In this document: piece after piece, positions 21,871 through 35,570 of the stretch
How positions within the stretch are numbered: position 1 is the first letter of the stretch
Layout: the number at the start of each line of letters is the position of its first letter
From: Campylorhamphus procurvoides
Lineage: Eukaryota > Chordata > Aves > Passeriformes > Dendrocolaptidae
DNA: 64,000 nucleotides
Assembly: GCA_013396655.1 (NCBI GenBank)
Contig: WBMV01000852.1
Location: 620,001-684,000, forward strand
Direction of reading: 5' to 3'
The notes under the pieces: model-generated
What the model was told of the DNA's origin: nothing
The model's database searches: none
The model's input: the letters and a program-made list of their open reading frames with translations, nothing else
Program-made: the position numbers and the translations under genes

Positions 21871-24800
21871 GTTAGATCTGTGCACACAGCCTTGGGCCTG
21901 CTCTTAAGAAGAGTGTGTCTGTGTGGTTATAAATTCCTAAAAATGACTTTTTTCCGCCCCCTGCCCCCGTGTGACTTGTCCCAAAACATACGAAGTCAAA
22001 AGCAATTATCAACCAAGCTGGGCAATTTTTGAAGTGCTTGCTGTTCTGTATTTACTTTTTTTTTTTTTTGCATCTTTTGTGTGCCTGTTGTGAGGTGGTT
22101 CAGCAATTCTGGGCTGTATTCATGGCCTGTCTTTCTTAACTTCCTGTTGAGCCAAGAAGTATTTTAAAAGAACTCTATTTGGATCTGCTATCCTGTTTTT
22201 GTGTTGTGGAATCCTCTGCAGCCCTACTTATTGATACTTACTAGGAAAGATGGTTTCACTGTATAGGGATTACTTACACTAATTTGCCAGAGGAGTCAGG
22301 CAATAAATATGTGTGAGCTGCTCTGTGCACGAGCATTGGCAACACAAAATAACTGCGATAATAAACATGAGCTCAACCAGAGGTGGCAATTTGTGTTAGA
22401 ATTTTCCAAAATAAGGCTTGTCTCAGCTTGCGTTTTCCATGAGTAAAAGCCAGTCTGGAATCATACATCTTGATTTCTAAATTTTTTGGGGTTTGCTTTG
22501 GTGTGGGACTTTGTTTTGGGCCTAATCTTGGCAATCATTAAGAAAAATTGAAAACATTTTTTGTTCCTGCATGTCGGGGTGTCCATCCCTGCACCCTCAT
22601 CACAGAGGTGGTGGCTTGGGGTGGACAAAGGAAGCTGCAAACGGGGCCTTACAGAAACTCATTTATGTGATCATTTCTGGTTGTGATCCCAGTGAAAATG
22701 TGGGGGAAAGCTAAGCTTGGGAAATTGGATTCCATTTATTTTTTTGTAAGTAGGCCAAAACATTTCCTGATAAGGGTGGTATTGGGTAGGTTCCCTTTTC
22801 TTGCCAGACTGGCTGGAATAGGTCTGCTGTGTGATAACAGCAACAGGAAAAACGAGTCAGTTGGGGTTTTTTTTACCTGTTAAAATTTTTTCTTGAAAAG
22901 CTTTGTTTCCTGTTTGAGAACATGTGCTTGAAGTTTGGCAAAGACGTGACCTTTGTGTCAGCAAGGGATATTTTGGGGTTTGTTTTTGTTTTGGGTTTGT
23001 TTTGCTGGTTTTTTTTAAATGTTGGTGGGGCTATTCTGATCTAGGCAAACTTAATTTTTGTATTTCTAATATAATAGACTGTTCAGGCCAGTGAACCACT
23101 TACTGTGGAGAGGTTCTGTGTAATATTATTAAAAAGCCATAAATGACAAAATAGTATTATTTGGTATGCAAGCTAAAGGATAAAGACAGCAGAATACGCT
23201 TTGAAATAAAATACATTAATGTTCATTGAGCATTTGTGACATGCATAACAAATTAAGGCAAAACATTTGTAAGAAATATTTTTCTCCACAGTTTCAGAAT
23301 ACTTTCACTTTATTGCACAATGTACTTCATAGTGCTGGGTAATTAACAGTGCAGCAAATACGTCCTGTGCAAAAAAGTACCACAGGAAAAAAATTTGAGT
23401 TAGTGTGTTTTTTCTTTTAAATTATTATTTTATCTGTCCTATTTGCGTTTTTAGAGAACGATCCAAATTTAATTTATGGAAACATATTGGAGCTTCCATG
23501 TAAGAGTTGTGAGATTGCAGCAAACAGAAAGGGAATCTGTTCCTTGTTAGTACAGTCTTGCAGACAGTGAATCCTGAAGGATTAACAGAGCCTTTCCTGC
23601 TGTCCTCCTCCTGTTGTTGTTTGTCACTGAACTTCTGAGCTGTTATTTAGGAGGGAGGGGTGATCAGAAAGGACAGCAGAGACCTTGGAAATGCTCTGCC
23701 AGAATTTGAAATCTGAACTGGGGTGTTATGAATGCATATTTCCTTTTTGAGGACTGGAAGAGGAGACCAGGGCCTTAAGAGCATAGAGGAAATGGAGCAG
23801 TTGCAGTAATTCTTTGTTGCTGTTCTCTACTGAGCGCTAATTACATGAATGGGTACATTCAGAGCCCTGTTTTAACTTGGTAGGAACTTCAGCAGCTTCC
23901 TAGTCCTGTCTGTTAGCAATGAACTGTTCTGGGATCACAAGTGTGTAACAGGACATTGTGACCTGATGTGGCACTGATGTTGCCTGTGGGACAGGGATCT
24001 GTTGTCCTGGTCACACGATGGGTCTTGATTGTGTGAAGTTAGAACTACAGTGAAAAAAGTGGTGTGGTACGGAATGGATGCAGACAGATGAAAACGTGAA
24101 TGGGAGTGCTGATGTTATACTGTCCAGGAAGAGGAACAGTCATTCCAGTAACTAATGGCATCACTGTGTTCAAATTTGTTTAGTTTTTTCGTTGGTTGGG
24201 TGAGTTTTTTGCACATTACAGGAAAGTTGTAACAGAAAGGTCTCAAAGGCAATAAATGATAAAATTTTGTGCAAAGCTTTGGGGCAGCGAGAACCTGTTA
24301 TAAAGTATGAGTATATGGGGCAAGACTTTACATTTAGGGTATAACTCTGGGTATGGAACAATTGTAAATTTGCAGGTGAGAAAGTAGTCTACTTTGCATC
24401 AGGCTTTCCAAGTCCCAGCTGAGCAAGGATGGAATTTGTCTTGGCTAACATCTGTTCCTTTCTGGAGTAATTGGCTTTAGAGGAAGGCATGAAACTTTAA
24501 TATGATTTCTATTTAGCTCAATCTATCTCTTTCTTCGTATTTTCAAAACATATTTTATTTTATTAGATTCAAAAATACAGGTTACCTATACAAGCTGCTG
24601 GCTCCTTACATAAGTAATCATATGATAAATACAATTAGATTGAACTTCAGCAATTTTGAAACCACTTCCATAGGAAGTTGGCTGACTGCCCAGACATCTG
24701 ACGTCATTGTAGGAACCACACGCTCAGTCTTGGACAAATGTCTTTGGCACAGCCCTGTGAAAGTCACTGGGGTTGGGATCTGGATGGAGGTAAGCTCTGA

Positions 24801-27800
24801 AGTCTGAGTTAATGCCTGATGCCATCTCGCTCCCCTCAGACACCTTCCTGCAGGCCTCTGAGTGTCCGTGCTGTCCACAGGCACGGGGAGGAGAACGCCA
24901 ATCCTCAGCCATGAAATGTTCCTTTGTATACTGCGACAAGTTTCCACTCAGCCTTCCAAACCCCTGCGATGTGGTGTAATAATGTGGCATAAGGACTTAG
25001 TTGTGGCCGACGTAATTCTTGGTAAACAGAGACGAGGAATGATGTCTCATTAAAAAATGTAGTGTGGCAATAGGAAAATCATGTTTATTACCAGCTCTAG
25101 AGTTGTATAAATAGAGATGCAAGACATCTGCTGAGCATTGCTGTAGTAGAAATACTGAAAACACATTTACTCAAGTTAATAAATCCTGGAGCTAGGAAGG
25201 AAAGTAGTGGAGCGAGGAGTGGAAGGAAGGCAAAAGAAATGAGCAATGGCAATGGAATCATGAGAGAGATTTTGAGTATATTTTCGTGAGAAATTAGTTG
25301 TATAACAATATTCAGTGTTTTAAAATTTTATCCCCTTGTCAAAAGGGCAGGACAGACTAACCATGACTATAGAACTCCTTGCATCAGGCCATTAATTACA
25401 CTTTTATTTAGGTGGTGAGCATGTTCTGGACTGGTGCAAGTGAGAGCTGCATCTTCAGAGTAAGTGTTGTCTCAGCAGTGGGGAGTTTCCTGTGCTTTTG
25501 GGACAGTTATAAGGGGGTTCCCAAATTGTAGAGGGTTTTTATGTCTCCTCTACACACCTGCAGGATTTGGTCTTGAAAGATTGTTAATGCTTATCATAGA
25601 GTGAGAGTTGGGTCTTTTGGTGGCCCTTTTTTCTCGATTGGTTATTTATTTGTGGTTTTTTTTAAGCAGTGAATGCATCTCAATAAAATTCTGAAAAAGA
25701 AAAAGGAATCTGTGTAGTGCAGTTCCAAGCTACTAAGGAAGAGAGTCATAATCTAGGTATAAATTCAGAAGTACTTTATTGCCTGTTAAACATAAGCAAG
25801 CATAATCCCAATATATTGATAAATGTTCTGGATCTACTTTCACTGGAAAAAAATGGACAGAAATCTCACAAAATTGGTCACTGGCTACCTAAGGTAATTG
25901 TGTCCCCTGTGTGAGCAAGTACGTGTTCTTGCAGGATCTCTGGTTTTACCTATTGGAGCAAGAATAAAATAGAAGGTGCAAGTGCCACATAGTGTAGTTC
26001 CACAAATAGATGCAAGTATTTCTCTTTTTAATAACAAAGTTGGTTGAAATAACGAGTAACTTAGAAATTACATCAGGTATAATTCAGGCTGGTTTGATAG
26101 AACTCTTATCACTTATTTTGTTTTGGTGGGTTTTGTTGGTTTTGTTTAGGTAGACCAAACTTTGATGCCTTCACACATCTGGTCCTCAGTTTGTACTTGT
26201 TTATCTGCTGTATTTGTCTCTTGAAATTTGCAAGTTATTCTGTTGACCAGCACTTCTCTTTTGTCTCATGAATTTGTATTCAGGATTTTTTGTTTGTTTA
26301 GCAAAAAACCCCATAAAATAATGCTGTGCTGTTTTACACTCAAGCTCCTCTTTATTGCCAGAGCAAAATTGGTTTTGATGGTAGCAATGTTACCTCAACA
26401 CCTGCCCCTTCCCCCACTTGTGTTGGCTTTCCTCATTAAAAACCCATTCTTCATCCATTTCCAGTGTAACAACCAGCATCCTGAACCCATTCAGCTTTAT
26501 CCAAGTCTGACACCAACCCAGATTCTCTGTGGAGCACCCACCAATTTCTACATTCTGACTCTACTGTTAGTATGATGATTTTCTTTAAGATTATTTTTAG
26601 AAATTGTATAATAAAAATCTATTTGGAACAGCTCAAGAGGAGCAGGGTGAGAATTTTTTTGACTCGTGAATCATTCTAGCCTGAACTTCGCCCTCCTGCC
26701 CCAAAAGATAAATATTTTGCAATGGTGTATTTCAAGGTGGAAAAATTGTAGCATTTTGAATGCTACAAAACAGACCTGAATGTCCAAACAAGACCTGAAA
26801 ACTCAGCAGTGACTTTCTGACTGCAGGCTGGATATGCTTTCATGTTTGATGGACACCAGTGTGTGTTAATGAAGTAGCTGCATTTTATTTAATCTGAATG
26901 GTGGAAATTATTGTAGTATTTAGTGAACCAGTATGATTCCTGGAGTAGAGTGGCATGGGAAGACTGAGTGACTTCATTATTTATGGGGCAGTTTTTATTT
27001 TGCTGTTCATTATATTGACTTAAAATTAATTCACTGTGAGGTTCCTATAAAATTGCTTTGTGTGAAATAGTATTTATTTTGCCTTTTAATAAAACACCCC
27101 AACTCCTATGATAGGCATGAAAATAATTGAAATAAATGATATGCAAATAATTATTTAAATAGTACAGAAATATAATGTGTGATGCAATTAAAATGCCTGG
27201 ACTCCCATCAGTCTCCTGAAGTGAAACTCTCCTAATGGTGTTTTTCAGCTGCATTTGCCTGTGTCCTGCTCTCCAGCTGTTCCTTTGAAGGCTGATGGCA
27301 CCTTGGGTCAACTGGAGCAACCCTTTGCATTTGAAATGTAGATTGTTTTTCTGTTAATGCCATACTAAGGATTTTAGGAACGCCTAGACAATACTGTTCT
27401 CAGTGCTTCCTGGTTTTAAGGCCTCAGGGGGTTTAAATCTGTAACTCTGCTGGGGTCAGAAAGCTGATGGACCTCTCACTGGTGTCAGGCTGCAGCTCCA
27501 GTCCCTGTGCTCAGTGAGGAGGAGGCCAAAATCAGAGCAAACTCTTGCTGGGATTTTGATACGCAGACAAGTAAGGAAAACTCTTTAGGATTCGTGTTGA
27601 GGTGAGATATTAAACTATAACTGTATCTGTGCCTTTCTTGAGTGTCTCCAGGTTCAGTTTCTTTACATTGCCATGTTTTCTGAAGCTCAAAATAATTCCT
27701 TGTTCTCAACTGATACTAATCATCTTGGAGGCATTGAAGTGTGGATCTGACTGTGACCCAGAACAATTTAAAATCAGACTTCACATCTTATGAAAATAAG

Positions 27801-30800
27801 TGGCTCCCAGAGGAGAAAGGACTTCTGTTTTCACTTATCACTTGTGATGCTGAGCTGTGCTTCATAGTTTGAGACATCCCATCTTGCATTGACTTCCTTT
27901 GTGTCCCAGTTCATGCTGACAATGAGATTGGCTTTGATCCCAGCCCTTACTGGGACAAAGTCTTGTAATGGTTTGGGTGGCTTGTGGACAGATCTGATAA
28001 GAGAGAGTTTCTGATGTTTCGTCAGTGGGTCAGGCAGGAATTGACAGACATACAACTGGCATAGGTTTTAAACATGGAGAGGGAAGGTAACATTGAAGGG
28101 AAGACAGCTCAAGGGAGGAATTGAATTGGCTTTGGGAACAGCCCTGGAGCTAGAAACTATTGAAGTAAAGGCTGTGAAGATTGATCTTTTGGGGGTTATT
28201 GCTGGAGGGTATGTGAGACATTTTGCTTTCATTAAAATAAATTGTATTTGAGTGTTTTCTTACTGGTACCTTATCTTTACACCACAATTGAAGGAAGTTG
28301 CTTTTTGTCCTTTTGGATTGCAGTGGGTGTGTCTGTTTCAGGGTGTTTTTAGCCAGTTTTAGGGGATTTTTAGTTGCAATGAATGGTCTAGCATGATTAC
28401 CTAAGTAACAGTCTCAAACTGTAAAAGGAAAGGTAAATTCTCGTCACTGTGCTTGTTCAGCTGTTGAGAGCTACGGGAATATTTGTGTAAATTAATTCAC
28501 CTCATTAATTTCTAGATGACATTGGGCACCATGGCTATGCAGGCTACCCTGTACTTCCACCTTTAGGCGTGGACTACTGGATTTTTAAAACATGATCTTT
28601 CCCAGCAGAGGCAGCGTGTAAGAATGGTTGCCCATTTGTCAGAATTTTAGGCCATCTGTAAGATAAAGTTCCTCCTGTAGAGGAGTCTATTTCTGGAATG
28701 TGTTCTGGAGACAGTAAGTTGCAGTTTTTGTTTGTTTTGAAGGCTTTCTCGTTGCCCTCATCCTTGTTGAACGGGACAAAATTATTACATTTTAAGGCAA
28801 AAAGGGTAATGCTGTTTGGGAGCTAATGCACTGCATTATTCAGTAGCAGCCTCCAACCAGTTAAATGTAGTATTGACAGTTGCAGTACTACGCTTCAATA
28901 TATTGAAAATACGTGTGTGTGTTTGTGGGAGGGCATTTCTGGTGCATTGTGTTTGGTACATCAGAGCCTATTTGTCATCTGTCTAGTTTCAAACCTACCC
29001 ACATCACACCTGTGATCCTGCAGAGAACCTGTGGTCAGAGTTATACTGCTGTGCGAAGGCAAGCGGGTTTTGGTGGTCTCACCCTAAAAAGTGTGAAACT
29101 AGCTGCACAGAAGTCAGTGCAGATTCAGAGCCTGCAATTTGATCTTGTGTTATCCTGGTTACCTGCCATGGCAGTTTGGCCTCCTGTTCATTAGAGTGTT
29201 CCTCAGTTTTATTCCTTCATTTAGGAAATTTGGGTTTATATTACACTAGTGAAAGCAAAATCTCAGGAGGCCATGCTGAATGGCGGCAGTTATTTGAGGA
29301 AAATTCAGGATGAAATATATCTTCTTTTCTCAGCAAGCAAAAACACAAGAATTAGTACAGATTAGGACCAGATTTTTCCTCCTATATTGTCATCTTGCTA
29401 ATTATAACTTTCAGTTATGGCTTGGGGGGGAGGGGGTGTGTCGGTTTACCCAATGAATTAAGAAAAGAGTAGCGGGTGGAGAAGTGTGGTAATGAGGAGA
29501 GACACCAAATTTTTGAGTAGTTCAGTCCAGCACATGAAGGGATGTGTTTGTGTGGAGGGGACTGAATCAGCTCTCCTTGCCTGTGATGTTGGTTTTGGGC
29601 TGTCTTGTGCAGCAGCGTGTGGTTGGATTTGGGGCAGGATGTGCTCCTGATCAGCAGTGACTTTCTGTTGCATTTTATTGAGCTGTGTGTTCCTGGAAAT
29701 GATAAGCTTTGAGTCGTAGTGGGAGATTCTGGTACTTCTTTGTTGTTCTGAGCAACATCTGCAGACAGCTGCATGGTTTCAGAGGGCAGGTGTTTAAAAA
29801 CCTCAAATAGTTGAAGACTCTAGAAATGATTGCCCTTAATACATGGCCAAATGGAAAATGACCATCCTGTCTATGTTCTCTGTCCTGTTTTCAGTCTGAT
29901 GTGGAGACTTAGAAAAGTGACCTGAACTATCTAAAAACCCCAAACAAGACTAACTTTAGTCCAGAGCTCCATGTTCATGCTAGTGGGTGAGTGGGTTTTT
30001 TTGTACTTGTGCTTTTTGACTGTCCTGTTTCCAGGAAATCAGTAAGGGCATGCTGTGACTGATCCACTGCCTTTGGAGGAGCTGTAGTGTCTGATCAAAC
30101 TTGGTGTATGCCAGATTGCAGCTGCTCCTTTTGGTCTTTTTTTTTTTTTTGTGTGTGCAAATTCAGTCTGGTAACTTAATTTTGTGCCAACTTCTCCCTT
30201 GTGTTGCTGTTTGCTTTGGTGTTTCACATCCAGCTGAAGAGCCCTTGACCTGGTTCGGCTGCAGTCCTTGGTGTGGTTGCAGAGAGAACGGGAAAAGGTT
30301 CACATTTGTGGCAAAAAAAACCCCCAAACCCTTGCAATTCAAGGAACAATATTTGCCATTGTGAGAATTTCAAGTTACTGCACTGCAAAGTGTGAGGAGA
30401 TATGGTCTCTGGTAACCAGTACTGGAGTAAGACTTATTTCTCCAGTATCATTCTCTAGCCTTTCAGTCTTCAGACATGAAAGGAAAAAGCATGTTGAAAT
30501 TTGTCTTTCCAGTCGCACTATGGTGGATCAATCTACAGCTGTGGGTTTGTGCTGTTCATGACGGTGCTTGGTGAGGTGTTTTTTACACCCACAACCCTGG
30601 GTCATGTACACTGGGTGAAGTTCCTTTGTGTTCTTACCATGCTGGTACTCCAGGGTCCCAGTCCCTAAAACTCAGGATCTCAGGCTGCTGAGAATTTGTC
30701 TGGTGTCTTCTGAAACTTCACATCAAACTTGAGGGTAAGAGAGAGGGAGTTTGCTTAATAAAGAAACAAACTACATGATGTTTTCTGGATGTGAACTTCT

Positions 30801-33011
30801 CACATAGGAGTGTGCAGTTAAGGTAATTTTAAAGAAATGGAAGTTATTTTATGTGAGTGACAGGTTCTTACATCTCCATATGATTCCCTCATTGGATCCC
30901 CTGTTGCCAATTCACAATCTGTCCTTCAGGCTTGTGCTTATTGGGCGAGTGTTCACTGCATTTTCTCCTCCTGACCACCACAGGTGCTTACTTGCTCCTC
31001 TCCGGCCTGTGGCACTTACAGGTTTGCCTCTGGAGTGAGGAAATGAGGAGTCATTAAACTAGAGGAAACTCAAAAATAGCTTGCTTCAGGCTGCTTATTG
31101 CAAGGTTGTTTAGTGTTATTTTTTTTCCAAATAGCAGAACAAAGCCACAACAGTACAAATGTTTTAAAAGCTTTTTCTTCACTCCTGTGACTTGTTTATT
31201 TCTTTTTGTAAGATTCCCCCCCACTCCCCCACTTCTGTTATATTATGCAATTTTTGTGCTGCTGCCTTACCATAGCCACTGCTTTAGTGGAAGCAAACTG
31301 TGTCCAGTTAAGGAGCAGGGAGAGCCTCCCACCCACCTTGTCCCTGGTGGGCAGCTCTTGGCATCACAGGAGCTTGAGGTGATTCCCACATGGCAAAGTT
31401 TGGTGGTGATGGAGGTGAGGAGCTGTTGATTGTAAGGGGGAATCTGTCTGCCCAAAGTCCTGGGGCTGCAGGACTTGGCCTGGGAGGGAGGAGAAAGTGT
31501 CACCACCTCATGGGGGAAGAAAAGGCATGAAGGTATCAGGCATTTTGGGTGACACAATTTGAGAACAAAGGAGGTGGCTGGAAAGGCCTGGGAGTTAAAA
31601 TGGTTGGAAAGTGTCAAGGCAGTAGACAGAGGTGGCAGAGGGTGAGTAGCTGGCAGAGGAGAAGCTTGTTTCAAAATGACTGGGACCATTTGGTTTATGT
31701 TAACACGTTCGACTTCACAGTTTGGGAGGAGTGCAAATAAACTAGGTCATCTCGTGCAAGCCTTGTTAAGAGAAACAAGAAAAAATGGCTAAGTGTAGTA
31801 AGAGAAACTATGGGAAACGTCAAAGATAAAATTGTTTGAATGATTTTATAATTTTTGAAATGATTTTTTTTATTGGATGTGCAGTGTTAACTTAGTGAGG
31901 CAGCATGGATTTTATTTTCCCTGCTGCTATAGTTAATGATTATCTTGCTTCTTTTGGAGGCTGAAAAACGACAGTGGTCGAGCGTGGCTGGGGCTTTGGA
32001 AATATCTGTGACTCAGTAGGCAGTAGTTCTGTAAACAGATGTGAGACATCTTGGAGAAGGATATAAAATTATTTAACTGTAAAGCAGTGAAACCATAGAA
32101 CCTTTCAGTGTGTTTACTGAAGTTTTTATAGGTTCACCCTCAAAGGAAATAAAACCACTACTAGGGAATCTCATTAATTTGTGTCTCAGTCAGCTTCAAA
32201 TCTGTACCTACAATGCATTTCTTGACTTAAAAATATGAATTTATTGGGACACTACTGCTGTGCTGTGGGTATCATGGGGAAGTTACTCATCTAGTGAATT
32301 AATGGAGGCATGTGTGTTGAACTTCCTTACACAGCCATTCCCTTTTGCTGCCTATAGCAGGAACTGATCACTTTTTTCCTGCTGTTGCAGAATAAGGAAT
32401 TGGACCAGAGGCAGATTAGGCTCTAACAACAGTTGTACCCGTGGCCAGGGGAACCAGGTCTGTGGCTTCCCTGCAGGTTTCTGGTTCGTCACAGCCACCT
32501 CCTCATCCTCAGTGAAGTTCAGCCCTTGAGAGGAAATCTAATTCATTTTTCATGGCAGTGAGACAAGGTGTGGAGACTGAATAACCAGAGCAGTCGGGGA
32601 AGGATTTAATAATCCTCAGCATCCCTCACTGTCCTTTCCCTTCTGCTGCCATGGGTGATAGGGAACATCTCTCTTTTCCTGGCAGCAGAGATTAGTAGTG
32701 CTGACAACTTTCTTTGTACGCTGGACTCAGCATCTAATGTCCTTGAGGTAGAACAATTTCAGAAGCCTGTCTGCTAATGAGAAAACAAACTGATTTCTTT
32801 TTAAGTCTTTGCTAGAAACTCAGTGAAGTGTCTGCTCAGGGTCACAAGTCGGGTCATCCCCATAGTCAGAATCAGCAGTGGAAAAGGTTCATTTAACAGT
32901 TGAGTAGTCTCTGGTTTGCGTGGCAGGAACCCATTGACAACTGGGGGAGGTGATGGGGAGGTTTGTAAATTGGGTAGCATCTATGGTGAAGGTAGGCATG
33001 GAGTGGTTGTT
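21871..33011 (+). other. Intronic DNA, 11 kb, no gene content seen
   Basis: T/G-rich intron-like sequence with T and GT-rich runs (for example 22,056-22,069 and 22,975-23,020) and a G-rich run at 29,424-29,435. It includes a perfect short hairpin at 26,746-26,768, listed separately. Frames of up to 140 codons on the minus strand (31.27-31.69 kb) and 119 codons (29.4-29.8 kb) lack recognisable motifs. No exon with both good splice sites was found. Confidence 0.45.
26746..26768 (+). other. Perfect 10-bp hairpin with 3-base loop
   Basis: The arms TTGTAGCATT (26,746-26,755) and AATGCTACAA (26,759-26,768) are perfect reverse complements around the loop TTG. The stem is too short for a microRNA precursor unless flanking bases pair too, and I see no such extension. 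Confidence 0.8.
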
Positions 33012-33131
33012 GTTACTCTAATGCAAAGACTAAAGGCATCAAATGAAGCTGAAAAGTGATATCCAAAAAAAAAACCCAACAGTTAGGCATTTTTTTCTTA
33101 GAATATTCCTGCAGAATGCTTTGCCTCAGAA
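33012..33131 (+). repeat. Direct repeat, copy 1
   Basis: It begins GTTACTCTAATGCAAAGAC and ends near GAATATTCCTGC...TTGCCTCAGA. The first 36 bases match copy 2 (34,098) at 35 positions; the remainder is diverged but keeps AAAGTGAT, GGCATTTTTTT versus GGTATTTTTTT, and AGAATATTCCTG in the same order. No family is recognised. Confidence 0.75.
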
Positions 33132-34097
33132 CATAGTAGTGCTAAGAAGTTCATGTGAATTCAGAAAGCCATTATATATTCATGGAATAAAAATTCACCT
33201 GGAGCTGTTGAACACAGTTTTTCAGTTAACATGGAAAAGGAGACTTTTGAAAAGGGATTGAAAGGAGACTTGTGAATTTGGGAGCAGCTCTCATAATGAG
33301 CACTGTGTGAGAAAGCATGCTGATGCTCATCAGAAAATACATCAAGTGCATCATTAGCCATTTGGAGGGAGCTGAAGTTGGCTCTTTGGTGATAAGGAAA
33401 GTGCAAAGGGCCTTCTTGGCTATTAAAAGAGAAGCCTGGTAAGTGTGTTATGTTCCAGGCAATAGAAGGTGAAGCTGGGTAAGGAGTACAAAGAGATGTG
33501 GCAGGACAAAAGCCAGCCATCTCTTCAGAAGGATTTTAAGTGGATCTGAGTGGGGCAGGCTTGTTTTTGCCAGAACCAGCACAAACTCAGGTGTGAGGTA
33601 ATGAAGAACTTCAGTTGTATGGATGGACAGAATAGGCCATGTTTTACAAGTGCTCAGCAGAAAGAACTGCAAAATTTAGGTATAACCTACTTATAAATCT
33701 ATAGCCTGTATAAAGATGGAGGCATATAGACCTCTGAAAAAGTGTGGGGTTTTTGAGTGGCATTTTGCATCTTGTATATATATGTACTTGAGCCTTTTGA
33801 AGCTGTACAGTCAGTCTCTAAGCCTAGGAGAACATTTTCAAAATAAGAATACCTTTGGTTTTTATTGCCCTTTACTTGAAGGAGAGCTGGAATGTGCACT
33901 TTCAGAAGGAAAATGGTCTTGCTTTTCTCTGTGATTATTTAAGGAGTAGATGCTGATTGCAGAGGCTTAGTTAAGAGGATTCTTTGAAGAGCAGTGGAAA
34001 TGGAAAGATGGTGTATGTCAGCCTTCCAGCTAATATTCCAACTATATGCTTTAATTAATCTCTTTTACTTCCAAAGTGATCATTACATGAGATTGTG
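33132..34097 (+). other. Intronic spacer between direct repeats, no gene content seen
   Basis: About 970 bases of intron-like DNA separate the two repeat copies. Short frames at 33.16-33.52 kb (minus) and 33.7-33.9 kb (both strands) have no recognisable family. I see no terminal inverted repeats or target-site duplication that would make the interval a transposon. Confidence 0.4.
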
Positions 34098-34209
34098 GTT
34101 ACTCTAATGCAAAGACTAAAGGCATCACATGAAAATAGAAAGTGATGCCCAGAATAAACAGGTATTTTTTTCCAAGAATATTCCTGGAATCTGCCAAATA
34201 TTGCTCAGA
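34098..34209 (+). repeat. Direct repeat, copy 2
   Basis: Second copy of the repeat at 33,012, starting 1,086 bases further on in the same orientation, with 35 of the first 36 bases identical and a weaker match to AGAATATTCCTGG and TTGCTCAGA. Either an old local duplication or two copies of an unnamed interspersed repeat. Confidence 0.75.
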
Positions 34210-35570
34210 TATATGTCATACAGTCTTTTTTTAAACCCTAATTTGTGAATGTTTATGACATTTTTTTCATTTTCTTCCTGTGGGAAGAAGTTTTTTACTA
34301 AGCAGATATTTAGCTAATGAGAATAACTTTACAGGTATTTCAAAATTCTAGGAGCACTATAAACACCACCCTGCCAAATTAAATCTTCTTTAACCCTCAG
34401 AATGTGGCTTAAACGTTACTTTTTAAGAGAATTCCTTTTAACAACTATGAATTTGATTCTTTTTGTCTACATAAATGTTCAGTTAGAAGCTTTGTGCTCA
34501 CACAATTAAAATATGCCACTTAGCATCCTTGAATGGTGAATGTTAAATCTTAGAATATTAACAAGGTGGGATGGGTTGAAGATAGCGCTGCTGTTCAAGC
34601 TTGGGAAGACAGTCATGTTAAAGCCCCTCACCTCTTCTTCTTCCCCCAGATGCTCACGGTTTAACCTTCAACCTTCTCTCTGTGCAGCTGCTGTTCTTTT
34701 TCCTGGAAAAAGATAACTTTGGGGGAAACATTGGTTACACTGTGGGTGCACATGCTTAGCAACCCTGGTGTCTAGGGGAAATGAAGCTGGGCTCTGTATG
34801 TCCCAGCTTGCTTTGTTCTCCGTGCTTCAAAAATATGCTTCTCTATAAAATATTTAAAATTGTTTATGTGTATATACATATATATAAAATATAGTGTTTT
34901 TATGAACATGCTCCTTGGATAGATTTGCTTTGGTTTAGGTTAGAAATAGCAATTATGTGCTCACAAATTGCCTATTACATATGCCCAGTATACAATTTTT
35001 GTGGTAAATTTGTAACAGTTTCCTCAGTTCCAAGCTCGTGTGAGCATGCGCTGCCTCTCCAACGCATTCTGGCTTTTGCATGTGGCAATAAATTAATTTG
35101 GTTTTGTGTGTTAAGTGCTGCATTAATGAAAACTCAAATAGTCACATGTATTTATGGGACTTTGCAATCGCTTCACTTTTAAGATGCTTGATAATGAGTT
35201 AGAATTAAACACAAACTCAAGGAGCTCCTTTGGCAAATAAGCACAGATGCTCATTGCACTCATCATGTGGTGCTTTTTTATGCACATAGTATTTACTTTA
35301 GCAGCATGCACTGTAGAATGTGCCCCTTAAAATGCCAATTGTGGCTTAATTATAGACACAGGAATCACAATTTTAAGTTGTTTTGCTGGAGGCTCTGTAC
35401 TGGCTCTCTCTGAAGACAAAATACCCATTTTGGGAACAAAAAATCCACAGCCAGCAGTACCTGCTGGACATGGATGTGCTAGCATCATGCTTTCTATCAG
35501 GACTATTTATTTTTAAAAAAGAACTGTCAAAACCATGTTATTAAGCTTTCAAAGTGAAACATTGCAAAGG
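34210..35570 (+). other. Intronic DNA, AT-rich, no gene content seen
   Basis: AT-rich sequence with a TATATACATATATATAAAATATA tract at about 34,871-34,893. No exon or named repeat. Confidence 0.45.

Noticed and set aside
29401..29435. G7 and G5 runs as a possible quadruplex
   Set aside because: Only two G tracts are close together, so the four-tract rule is not met on a strict reading.
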